NCBI RefSeq assembly: GCF_030534335.1
Contig: NZ_CP130565.1
Location: forward strand, 1,509,501 to 1,573,500
Reading direction: 5' to 3'
Origin: Marivirga harenae
GTDB taxonomy: Bacteria; Bacteroidota; Bacteroidia; Cytophagales; Cyclobacteriaceae
DNA length: 64,000 nucleotides
Part shown: positions 1 through 7,451 of the stretch, one piece after another
Layout: each line of letters opens with the position of its first letter
Numbering within the stretch: position 1 is the stretch's first letter
The notes under the pieces: generated by a model
Told to the model about the DNA's origin: nothing
The model's input: the letters and a program-made list of their open reading frames with translations, nothing else
Database searches by the model: none
Made by a program: the position numbers and the translations under genes

Positions 1-1
1 G

Positions 2-667
2 CGGGGAGAAAAAGTATTTAAAGAGATGCGAAAACTCCTGGGCGAATTTAAAATAGAAGATTTTCCAATCCCATTTACAGCTGTGGCGTCCAATATTAGA
101 ACCCAGAGAGAGATACTCTTTTCAGAAGGGAATTTAATGGATGCTTTGCGTGCTTCTTGTGCCATTCCCACCGTATTAACACCAGTGTACCAAGATAATG
201 AAGAAATAGTGGATGGAGGCGTGCTCAATCCCATACCTCTAAATCGGGTAAAACGTACCCAAGGAGATATTTTGATTGCTGTAGATGTAAATGCGGCTAT
301 TCCTTTTGAGAAGAAAGTGGCGGTAACTGCTGAAGAAGTGAAGCAGGATGAAAAAAATAAACAGTTTTTGGAAGAATTTGCAACCCGGATAAAGAAGTAT
401 TGGCCGATGAATAATGGGAAAGAGGTTAGTTCGACTCCCAAGAAGCTAGGCTATTTTGATTTGCTAAATAGATCTATAGACTTAATGCAGGAAAAAATGA
501 CCAATTTGCAAATGGAAATCATCAAGCCGGATATGTTGGTTCAGATTTCGAGAAACTCATGCGGTACTTTTGAATTTTACAGAAGTAATGAGCTGGTAGA
601 GATAGGTAAAACTGCATTTGAAAAGTCTTACAGGCAATATAATAATGGATTGGAAACAACTGAATAG
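2..667 (+). CDS. Patatin-like phospholipase, C-terminal part (5' end outside window)
   Basis: The reading frame is open to the left edge, so only the last ~222 residues are present; the first in-frame ATG at 26 is internal. The segment SCAIPTVLTPVY followed by the DGG triplet in EEIVDGGVLNPIP matches the second half of the patatin fold, where this Asp is the partner of the catalytic Ser dyad; the GxSxG serine must lie upstream of the window. The family comprises acyl hydrolases (RssA/PlpD-like) acting on phospholipids. The tail after about residue 100 of the visible part is lysine-rich and not diagnostic. It overlaps the next gene by 23 bases, suggesting cotranscription. Substrate and location cannot be judged without the N-terminus. 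Confidence 0.85.
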   Translation, partial: RGEKVFKEMRKLLGEFKIEDFPIPFTAVASNIRTQREILFSEGNLMDALRASCAIPTVLTPVYQDNEEIVDGGVLNPIPLNRVKRTQGDILIAVDVNAAIPFEKKVAVTAEEVKQDEKNKQFLEEFATRIKKYWPMNNGKEVSSTPKKLGYFDLLNRSIDLMQEKMTNLQMEIIKPDMLVQISRNSCGTFEFYRSNELVEIGKTAFEKSYRQYNNGLETTE

Positions 668-1259
668 AGAACTAGGGAACATTGACCTCTACTGGCTCGA
701 TTTTATTCTGAAGGGATATTTACCAGAGGATGCCAAGGTATTAGATGCAGGTTGTGGCGAGGGTCGAAACCTTACTTACTGCCTTCAAAATGGCATGGAC
801 GTTTTTGGAATCGATGAAAACCCAGAAGCCATTCAGTTTTTAAAACTAGTGGCAAAGCAGTATAAAATTCAAGATATAGAAGCCAGGTTTCACGTGATGA
901 AACTAGATAAAATTCTTTTTCCGGATGAAACCTTTGATGTGATCATTTGCAGCGCAGTACTGCATTTTGCTAAAAACTATGAGCATTTTCACAAGATGAT
1001 TTTGGAATTAGTGCGATTGTTGAAACCCGATGGAAAAATTTTCATTCGGAGCATGACCGATCGCTATCTAGCTGAAGGAACTGTTGAGATCAATCAAAAT
1101 GTTTATCAGTTTCCAAATGAACAAATTCGATTTGCTGTTAATGCCGAAGCACTTATAGGGTTTTTAACGGATTTGGGTTTAGAACTCATAGAGCCCTATA
1201 AGGAAGTAGTGGTGCAAAATCGGCATACAATGGGGACGTTCATTCTACAAAAGCAATAA
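645..1259 (+). CDS. Class I SAM-dependent methyltransferase
   Basis: A protein of 204 residues starting at the ATG at 645, inside the 3' end of the phospholipase gene. A TTG at 618 is in frame, but the ATG gives a cleaner start. Motif I of the Rossmann methyltransferase fold is plain: VLDAGCGEGRN near residue 30, followed by an acidic residue at the end of beta-2 (FGIDENPEA), then a motif IV-like FDVIICSAVLHF and a post-motif LLKPDGKIFI. The layout resembles small-molecule methyltransferases of the TehB/UbiE type. The substrate is unknown. Translational coupling with the upstream lipase hints at a lipid or membrane context, but this is inference only. Confidence 0.85.
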   Translation: MDWKQLNRELGNIDLYWLDFILKGYLPEDAKVLDAGCGEGRNLTYCLQNGMDVFGIDENPEAIQFLKLVAKQYKIQDIEARFHVMKLDKILFPDETFDVIICSAVLHFAKNYEHFHKMILELVRLLKPDGKIFIRSMTDRYLAEGTVEINQNVYQFPNEQIRFAVNAEALIGFLTDLGLELIEPYKEVVVQNRHTMGTFILQKQ

Positions 1260-1327
1260 TAAAATTGTTTGAAATTTATTACATCTAAATTAGCTCCACA
1301 ATTCGCCTTTTTTATTGTTTAAAATCT

Positions 1328-1397
1328 TGTAATAAAAATTTATTACCCAAATTTTGGTAAAATAATACATCAAACGTAATCTGTTACGTCTTACGTA
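1328..1397. promoter_or_regulatory. Cluster of dyad repeats upstream of the PAS histidine kinase
   Basis: Three inverted repeats lie 45-115 bases before the kinase start: GTAATAAA/TTTATTAC at 1328-1345, an 18-bp imperfect palindrome TTACC...GGTAA at 1342-1359, and ACGTAA-tctg-TTACGT at 1373-1388. The last is followed at once by another half-site, TACGTAA, at 1391-1397. The spacing and repeated half-site look like an operator. No known regulator box is recognised. Confidence 0.35.
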
Positions 1398-1441
1398 ATT
1401 AAAAATATTTCGAAAAATAAGTATATTTACTGATTGTCAGT

Positions 1442-3130
1442 ATGAAAAAACGCTCATTTCGAAATATTATACTGGGTGAAACGCCCCACATAAAATCTGA
1501 AGGAGACTACCGTAAAGCGCTACTTGTCGGTGTTTGTTGTTTAATTCTTTCATTTATTAGCACGGTCAATGGGCTGCTTAATATTTTTTTATGGGATATT
1601 TCACTAACACCATCATTCATGGTAGGTATTTTTGGCGGTATTTTCGGGTTTCTGTTAAACCGCTTTGGGAAGTATGAACTAGCAAAACATAGTTTGCTTC
1701 TGATTGCCATTTTCTTTGTGTTTATTTTTATGAGCAATGAAGGAAAGTATTATGGTTCACAACTTTACCTATTTCCGATCTTGGTCGCATCCATCACGCT
1801 ATTTGGCTACAAAAAAGTCAAAATTTGGCTTTTTTATGGACTTATTGCCTTTGCATGTTTTGCAATCAGTGAATTTACGGCATATAAAATTGTCACAGTC
1901 GATACCATAAATGAAGCAAAAGAGGACAAAATATATTTCCTGAACTATTTTTTCACCTTTCTTGGGCTTATAGTTGTGATTTATTTTCAAGTGAAATTAC
2001 AGCATAAATCCGAGCAAAAGATACTGGAGCAAGACCGTAAACTTAAGGAGAGCGAGGAAAGATTTCGCTTGGCCGTTGAGGGTACTAACGCTGGAATATG
2101 GGATTGGGAAAATATCAATAGGGATCAACAATGGTGGTCACCTAAGTTGTACGAATTGCTGGGCTACAATCCCAAAGAATTTTCACCTGACCAATCTAGT
2201 TTTAAAAACTTGTTGGCTGAAAAATCAGACTACCCCCGATTGGTAAACGATTTTAAAAGACACCTTCAAACAAAAGAACCGTTTTCTGTTGAATACAAAC
2301 TTAAGTGTAAAGATGGAAGCTATCGTTGGTTCCATGGTTCGGGTCAAGCCAAGTGGTCTATTGATCAAAAACCGGTGCGAATGGTGGGCTTCCTCGTTGA
2401 TATTACAGATAAAAAATTAAAAGAGGAAGAAATTAAAGAAAAGAATCAGCTCTTGGAACAAACCAATGCTGAGTTGGATAGATTCGTTTATAGTGTTTCT
2501 CACGATTTGAGAGCACCCCTAAACTCCATTCAAGGTTTGATTAATATAGGTGATACGACTGAAGATAGCCAAGAGTTAAAGCAGTTACTTGGCATGATGA
2601 AGAATAGAGTGAAAAAGCTTTATACATTCATAGATGAAATTATCAGCTTTGCTCGTAACACACGAACAGATATTATCAAGGAAGGTGTAAATCTTTATGA
2701 TCTGGTAAAGGAAACTTTTGAAAATACTCAATATCGAGAGCTATCTGCAGATATTGATTTCAGAATGAGTATAAGTGAGAATACCGTTGTAAAAACTGAT
2801 AAAGGACGACTACGAGTAGTGCTAAACAATTTGGTGGATAATGCAATTAAATATCATCGTCATGCAAGTCCAGGAAAATATGTGGCCGTCCAAACCGAGG
2901 ATTTAGGTAACGAAATTTTAATTAAAGTAGTCGATAACGGACAAGGTATTCCTGCAGAGGCACAACCAAAAATATTTGACATGTTTTTTCGAGCATCAGA
3001 AAACTCTAAAGGTTCTGGCTTAGGCTTATATATTGTGAAGGACATGGTAGAAAGATTAGGTGGAAACATAAACTTACAATCAGAAAAGGGAGAAGGAACT
3101 ACTTTTACAATAAAATTACCTAAAACTTAA
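1442..3130 (+). CDS. Membrane-bound PAS sensor histidine kinase
   Basis: A 562-residue inner-membrane kinase. Residues ~25-185 hold about six hydrophobic segments. A PAS_3-type domain spans ~205-327 (ERFRLAVEG at its start, WFHGSGQA, ending VDITDKK). A short coiled coil leads to the HisKA helix with phospho-acceptor His354 in VSHDLRAPLNSI. The HATPase domain has the N box (NNLVDNAIKYH), G1 box (DNGQGIP) and G2 box (GSGLGLYIVKD). All catalytic motifs are intact. The family autophosphorylates on His and passes phosphate to a response regulator; none is adjacent, so it is an orphan kinase. The signal sensed is unknown. A group of dyad repeats upstream may be its control region. Confidence 0.9.
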   Translation: MKKRSFRNIILGETPHIKSEGDYRKALLVGVCCLILSFISTVNGLLNIFLWDISLTPSFMVGIFGGIFGFLLNRFGKYELAKHSLLLIAIFFVFIFMSNEGKYYGSQLYLFPILVASITLFGYKKVKIWLFYGLIAFACFAISEFTAYKIVTVDTINEAKEDKIYFLNYFFTFLGLIVVIYFQVKLQHKSEQKILEQDRKLKESEERFRLAVEGTNAGIWDWENINRDQQWWSPKLYELLGYNPKEFSPDQSSFKNLLAEKSDYPRLVNDFKRHLQTKEPFSVEYKLKCKDGSYRWFHGSGQAKWSIDQKPVRMVGFLVDITDKKLKEEEIKEKNQLLEQTNAELDRFVYSVSHDLRAPLNSIQGLINIGDTTEDSQELKQLLGMMKNRVKKLYTFIDEIISFARNTRTDIIKEGVNLYDLVKETFENTQYRELSADIDFRMSISENTVVKTDKGRLRVVLNNLVDNAIKYHRHASPGKYVAVQTEDLGNEILIKVVDNGQGIPAEAQPKIFDMFFRASENSKGSGLGLYIVKDMVERLGGNINLQSEKGEGTTFTIKLPKT

Positions 3131-3145
3131 AATTTCAAAGAATCC

Positions 3146-3178
3146 TTTCTTATCCACAATTGATTTAATTTATCTTTG
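3146..3178 (+). promoter_or_regulatory. Bacteroidota-type promoter of glyS (possibly leaderless)
   Basis: TTTC at 3146-3149 and TATCTTTG at 3171-3178, separated by 21 bases, fit the -33/-7 pattern (TTTG, TAnnTTTG) of the Bacteroidota housekeeping sigma factor. The -7 box ends only 5 bases before the ATG at 3183, so transcription would be expected to begin at or next to the start codon. Confidence 0.6.
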
Positions 3179-3182
3179 CGGC

Positions 3183-4661
3183 ATGGCAAAGAAAGAACAA
3201 ACTCCCGAAAATACACTTTTTAGAGATATCATAGCTCACGCTAAAGAATATGGTTTTGTTTATCCTTCAAGCGAAATTTATGAAGGTTTGCAAGCAGTAT
3301 ATGACTATGGGCCCTATGGAGCAGAATTGAAGAAAAACATCAAGGAATTATGGTGGAATACCATGACTCGATTTAATGATAATATTGTTGGTTTGGATTC
3401 AGCGATTTTTATGCATTCCGATACTTGGAAAGCCTCTGGCCATATCGAAAGTTTCAATGATCCAATGATTGATAATAAAGATTCCAAAAAAAGATACAGA
3501 GCGGATGTCTTGTTGGAAGATAAAGCAGCAAAGTATGAGAACTCGGGTCAGCAAGAAAAGGCCGATGAATTATTGAAGAAAACAGGCCAGCTCCTTGAAG
3601 CAGAAGATTTGGAAGCTGTTCGTGAGCTAATCATTTCTGAGGATGTAAAATGCCCTATTTCAGGTACCTCAAATTGGACGGAAGTTCGACAGTTCAACCT
3701 GATGTTCTCCACTCAAATAGGAAGCGTTTCAGATGGTTCGGGTAAAATTTATTTACGACCTGAAACAGCCCAAGGGATATTTGTTAATTTCCTAAATGTT
3801 CAAAAGACGGCCAGAATGAAGGTGCCTTTCGGAATTGCACAAATTGGAAAGGCCTTCAGAAATGAGATTGTTGCACGCCAATTTATTTTCAGAATGCGTG
3901 AATTCGAGCAAATGGAGCTGCAATTTTTTGTTCGCCCCGGAGAGGAAATGGGTTGGTATGAAAAATGGAGGGATATGCGGGTAAAATGGCACAAAGCTAT
4001 CGGTATTGCAGATGAAGATTTAAGGTTGCATGAACATGAAAAGCTTGCGCATTATGCCAATGCAGCTGTTGATATAGAATATAAATTTCCTTTTGGGTTT
4101 AAAGAAGTTGAGGGAATTCACAGTCGGACAGATTTCGATTTGAAAAGCCATCAAGAAGTTTCTAAAAAGAAGCTGCAGTATTTTGATCCTGAACTAGGAA
4201 AAAATTATATTCCCTATGTAGTAGAAACTTCAGTTGGTGCCGATAGGTTGTTTTTAATGTTGTTTTGTAGTGCTTTTAAAAATGAAGAGATTGGCGAAGG
4301 AGATAATATCAAAAAAAGGACTTATCTTAAATTGCATCCGGCTCTTGCGCCTGTGAAAGCAGCAATATTACCATTAACGAAAAAAGATGGATTAGCTGAA
4401 AAAGGTCAGGAAATCTATAAGTCCTTGAAAGGAGCATTTAATGTTGTCTATGAAGAAGCTGCTTCTATTGGTAAGCGTTATACTCGTCAAGATTTGATAG
4501 GAACGCCATTCTGTATTGCAGTTGACCATCAAACTTTAGAGGATGAAACCGTGACCATAAGACATAGGGATAGCACTGAGCAAGAAAGAATGCCGATTGC
4601 TGAATTAGAATCATACATTGCAAAAGCGAGTTCCTTTAATAGGATTTATGAGCTTTTGTAG
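3183..4661 (+). CDS. glyS: Glycyl-tRNA synthetase, single-chain alpha2 type
   Basis: A cytoplasmic enzyme of 492 residues that charges tRNA-Gly with glycine. It is a class II synthetase of the dimeric type found in Bacteroidota, archaea and eukaryotes, not the alpha2beta2 GlyQ/GlyS type. The N-terminal motif 1 region (YPSSEIYEGLQAVYDYGPYG), motif 2 (GKAFRNEI, with its ATP-binding Arg) and motif 3 (GADRLFLML) are all visible. The anticodon-binding domain follows from about residue 385 (LHPALAPVKAAILPL). The length is normal for the family. The start is the ATG at 3183, directly after a strong -7 box, so the message may be leaderless. Confidence 0.97.
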   Translation: MAKKEQTPENTLFRDIIAHAKEYGFVYPSSEIYEGLQAVYDYGPYGAELKKNIKELWWNTMTRFNDNIVGLDSAIFMHSDTWKASGHIESFNDPMIDNKDSKKRYRADVLLEDKAAKYENSGQQEKADELLKKTGQLLEAEDLEAVRELIISEDVKCPISGTSNWTEVRQFNLMFSTQIGSVSDGSGKIYLRPETAQGIFVNFLNVQKTARMKVPFGIAQIGKAFRNEIVARQFIFRMREFEQMELQFFVRPGEEMGWYEKWRDMRVKWHKAIGIADEDLRLHEHEKLAHYANAAVDIEYKFPFGFKEVEGIHSRTDFDLKSHQEVSKKKLQYFDPELGKNYIPYVVETSVGADRLFLMLFCSAFKNEEIGEGDNIKKRTYLKLHPALAPVKAAILPLTKKDGLAEKGQEIYKSLKGAFNVVYEEAASIGKRYTRQDLIGTPFCIAVDHQTLEDETVTIRHRDSTEQERMPIAELESYIAKASSFNRIYELL

Positions 4662-4710
4662 AGGTGTTATTCTTAATAGATTTTATCTATTTTCATATGT
4701 AAACAATCAA

Positions 4711-4741
4711 TTTAGTTAATTGTAACCTATTCGTAATTTTG
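4711..4741 (+). promoter_or_regulatory. Promoter of the thioredoxin operon
   Basis: TTTA at 4711-4714, a 19-base spacer, then TAATTTTG at 4734-4741, matching the TAnnTTTG -7 box. It predicts an untranslated leader of about 35 bases before the ATG at 4781. Confidence 0.5.
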
Positions 4742-4780
4742 TGGTTCATTTAGGTATAAGTAATTAAACGAATTTAAATA

Positions 4781-5092
4781 ATGATAGAATTAGCAGAAGA
4801 TAAATTACAAGAGATAGTAGATGAAAATGATATGGTAATGGTGCAGTATGGTGCGACATGGTGCGGAAATTGCAAAATTACTAAGCCCAAATTCAAAAGA
4901 TTAGCTGGGGAGAATGAAAGCGTAAAATTTGTTTATGTTGATGCCGAAAAATTACCAAATTCAAGATCATTGGCAGAAGTTAAAAATCTACCAACTTTTG
5001 CCGGTTTTAAAAACGGTAAATTAGTAAATTCAATATCAGGAAATAAGCCAAGCATTATAACAGATTTATTAGATGAGGTTACCAATAATTAA
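4781..5092 (+). CDS. Thioredoxin-family protein (CGNC active site)
   Basis: A single thioredoxin domain of 103 residues with no signal peptide, so presumably cytoplasmic. The redox motif is WCGNC (Cys28 and Cys31), not the classical WCGPC; replacing Pro by Asn usually shifts redox potential and partner range. The cis-Pro loop is present as NLPTFAGF near residue 72. The next gene overlaps it by 20 bases in another frame, so the two are translationally coupled. In many Bacteroidota a peroxiredoxin gene lies beside this pair, but none is here. The likely role is reduction of a specific partner, perhaps a peroxidase; this is inference. Confidence 0.9.
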   Translation: MIELAEDKLQEIVDENDMVMVQYGATWCGNCKITKPKFKRLAGENESVKFVYVDAEKLPNSRSLAEVKNLPTFAGFKNGKLVNSISGNKPSIITDLLDEVTNN

Positions 5093-5330
5093 GCACGTAG
5101 TAGAATTCATCGAAAAAAACGATGAGGATTATGTTGTGGAAAGTATGGATCTGCTCGAGGATTTAATTGAAGCGAAAGGAATTAAAGATGAGGAGCTAGA
5201 AGTAATAGGTGAGTTGCTTTCAAATTTTTCAGGTGCTCTTGAAGTTCATAAAGATATTAGATCAGGAACCGATAAGAAAGAAGCATTAAATGGATTTATG
5301 AAACGAGTAATGGGATCCATAGATGGATGA
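5073..5330 (+). CDS. Small conserved Bacteroidota protein, DUF6952-like
   Basis: An acidic, mostly helical protein of 85 residues with no cysteine, signal peptide or membrane segment. The opening RLPIIKHVVEFIEKNDEDY and the segment LEVIGELLSNFSGALEVHK recall, from memory, the DUF6952 family that sits beside thioredoxin and peroxiredoxin genes in Bacteroidota; the family name is not checked. It starts inside the thioredoxin gene (20-base overlap) and is closed by a strong terminator, so the two form a two-gene unit. Function is unknown. A role as a small binding partner of the thioredoxin is plausible but only inferred from the coupling. Confidence 0.75.
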   Translation: MRLPIIKHVVEFIEKNDEDYVVESMDLLEDLIEAKGIKDEELEVIGELLSNFSGALEVHKDIRSGTDKKEALNGFMKRVMGSIDG

Positions 5331-5357
5331 TTGAATAGCTTCTTTAGTGAGCTTATT

Positions 5358-5389
5358 AAAAGCACAGGCTCTTTTGAGGCTGTGCTTTT
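5358..5389 (+). terminator. Rho-independent terminator after the thioredoxin/DUF6952 pair
   Basis: A 10-bp stem AAAAGCACAG/CTGTGCTTTT with a loop that can itself pair CTC with GAG, followed by a T run broken by one G. Confidence 0.85.
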
Positions 5390-5572
5390 TTGTTTTTAGA
5401 TGCTAGTTTAGCATAAAGGAATAGTTATAATTGAATGCCTGCATAACTATTATTTTGATATCCTTTCTCTAATAAGTAGTATTTTGTCGATAAAAGTATT
5501 TGTTTTACAGAATATTACTTCCTAATTATAAAAGGTTTAATTACTTTACAAATTGGACACTAAAATGAAACT

Positions 5573-6436
5573 ATGAAGAAGCTTCTATTTAACTCGTTTT
5601 TTATGGTCCCCATGTTCTTTATTGGATTTGTATCCAGTGCACAGTATACAGGGGATTCCTTTGCTAAAGCAAAACAGACGAAAACAGCTAATCTAACTTA
5701 TGTATATTCTGAATCACCTGGTTTTGCCGCTGAAATTAGCGGAAATGTTCAAGGTGTTTGTGTGGATGTAATGAGCGATTTTGAATTTTACTTACTAGAT
5801 AATTATGGTATTACGGTAAACTCCAAAATGGAAAAAGCTCATGCAAATAATTTTACAGCTTATTTAAACGCAGTAAAAAAATCATCAAATGGTGTTTTTG
5901 GCTTAAGCAATACTACTATAACTCAAAAAAGAAAAGCAGAATATAACTTCAGTCCGCCATATATCACTAATATCGGCATGATGTTAAGTAATAGTGCACT
6001 TCCCACGCTCAATGACATGAGTAAAATTGCTGATGTTTTTGCTGGTAAAAAGGCGGTTACAGTTAAAGGCTCTACTAATGAAGATCAAATTTTAAAGATA
6101 AAGAGTAAATATTATCCTAGTCTTACAATAGAGTATGTTAATTCATTTGATGAAGTATTGGCAAAGATTGTGAATAGCACAGATTATTTCACCAATATTG
6201 ATTTTACGTACTATTTAGATGCGACAAAATCCAAAAAACCTATTAAAAGACATCCGGCTGGAGATCAAACGGCCGAAGAGTTTGGAATTGTAATGCCTAA
6301 GAATAGCGATTGGGATAAGCCATTTGAAGAATTCTTGACGGAATCCTATAGGACTAGTCCAAGTTATAGGAAAATTATTGCTGAACATTTAGGTAGGAAT
6401 GCACTGCAGTTGCTAGATGCAGTTGTGCAAGAGTAG
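5573..6436 (+). CDS. Periplasmic solute-binding protein, family 3 type, without a permease
   Basis: A 287-residue secreted protein: signal peptide to about residue 23 (VSSAQ), then two lobes resembling the bacterial family-3 extracellular solute-binding fold (amino-acid/polar compound binders). Typical pieces are the FSPPYITNIGMM stretch, the hinge-like KKAVTVKGSTNEDQIL and the late IVMPKNSDWDKPFEEFL. No ABC permease or ATPase gene is nearby. It lies between two terminators and is transcribed alone, so it may feed a distant transporter or act as a sensor. The ligand is unknown. Confidence 0.75.
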   Translation: MKKLLFNSFFMVPMFFIGFVSSAQYTGDSFAKAKQTKTANLTYVYSESPGFAAEISGNVQGVCVDVMSDFEFYLLDNYGITVNSKMEKAHANNFTAYLNAVKKSSNGVFGLSNTTITQKRKAEYNFSPPYITNIGMMLSNSALPTLNDMSKIADVFAGKKAVTVKGSTNEDQILKIKSKYYPSLTIEYVNSFDEVLAKIVNSTDYFTNIDFTYYLDATKSKKPIKRHPAGDQTAEEFGIVMPKNSDWDKPFEEFLTESYRTSPSYRKIIAEHLGRNALQLLDAVVQE

Positions 6437-6448
6437 ATGGTAAAAGTA

Positions 6449-6481
6449 AAAAGCCTCCCACTTTTCAGTGTAGAGGCTTTT
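6449..6481 (+). terminator. Terminator after the solute-binding protein
   Basis: AAAAGCCTC at 6449-6457 pairs with GAGGCTTTT at 6473-6481. An inner CAC/GTG pair shortens the loop. The minus-strand neighbour ends downstream, so it may serve both directions. Confidence 0.75.
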
Positions 6482-6533
6482 ACTTACCAAAACATCAACC
6501 ATTCACTATGAATTAAACTATGTCTTATAAATC

Positions 6534-6842
6534 CTAAATGTTAGGATTTAGTTCCTTTTCTTTAATAAATATTTTCTGAGATTTATAATCCATCAATAAA
6601 TCTACATTTCTCATAGCTACAGGATCAATGTTATCTTTTTGAAAGCTGTGCAATAACTCACCTTCTGTACTATAAATTAAAACGTCAGGCTCTTCTTCAA
6701 TCACGTCATTGATGAAGAATGACTCTGCCATTTCTGCTTTTACTTCTTTGATTAATTTTGGATCGATTGAAACCGATTCTTTACTTGCATATGCATTGCT
6801 GAATACAAGTGCTATTACTAAAGTTACTATTACCCTTTTCAT
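6534..6842 (-). CDS. Small secreted protein of unknown function
   Basis: A 102-residue protein with a clear signal peptide (MKRVIVTLVIALVFSNAYA), giving a mature part of about 83 residues. It is charged, has no cysteine, and contains two short beta-like runs (PDVLIYSTEGELLHSF and KSQKIFIKEKEL). I do not recognise the family. It stands alone, convergent with the solute-binding protein and preceded by a 0.6 kb gene-free stretch. The mature end may carry a beta strand pair, as many short secreted Bacteroidota proteins do. Export supports a real gene; function cannot be assigned. Confidence 0.7.
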   Translation of the reverse strand: MKRVIVTLVIALVFSNAYASKESVSIDPKLIKEVKAEMAESFFINDVIEEEPDVLIYSTEGELLHSFQKDNIDPVAMRNVDLLMDYKSQKIFIKEKELNPNI

Positions 6843-7451
6843 TTTATTTTGTTTTAGGTTCTTTTGATTTCAGGACGCAGAATATTATCGATAAGTTGCA
6901 CCGAGATCACAAAAAATAATTCGGTTAATGTAATTTATATGTAAGATTTATTACTTTAATCAAGTTTTAGTTATTAAAAATAATATTTTGTTGATGCAAT
7001 TAAAAACCTAATAATATTTGGATCTATGAGGGCTCTTGTAATCTAATAATATATTTTTTGCAACGCTACATATCGTTTATTTGCGAAGATTGGATGTAAA
7101 TCCTTTCAGGGGGCAATATTAATAAGTATTTGAATATCAGCGTAAAGCACACTCTGTCTCTGTTCTTAAATGGTAGATGGTTGAATTGAAATAGGATTTA
7201 AACAAGACGTCTAAAAGTTGCACCTTCTTTATGATGCTTAGTCTCCTGTTTTGGAGTACCTAGTGAACTTGTCTTTGTACACTTTCAAGAAGAGATTTCT
7301 GGTATTATTTTGCCATTTTAAGAGTTAGAAAATTTTTCAGCTTATGTAAGAATAAATGCATCTTAAAACTAATTCAGATGACATAGAAGATATTAAACCT
7401 AATATTTTTAAATGAGTTATAACAGGGTCTAGTTTTTAACTTTAAAGATTT
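6843..7451. other. Gene-free stretch of 609 bases
   Basis: Both strands were read. No reading frame with convincing composition, tRNA, array or mobile-element end is seen. It lies between two divergent genes, so it must hold both promoters. A near-consensus box (TTTATTTG around 7056-7064) occurs, but no perfect TAnnTTTG. A small RNA or a long leader for the NADH dehydrogenase gene is possible but unsupported. Confidence 0.6.

Noticed and set aside
6893-7224. Direct repeat AAGTTGCACC at 6893-6902 and 7215-7224
   Set aside because: A single pair of 10-base matches in a 600-base AT-rich stretch is close to chance; there are no flanking features of an insertion element.
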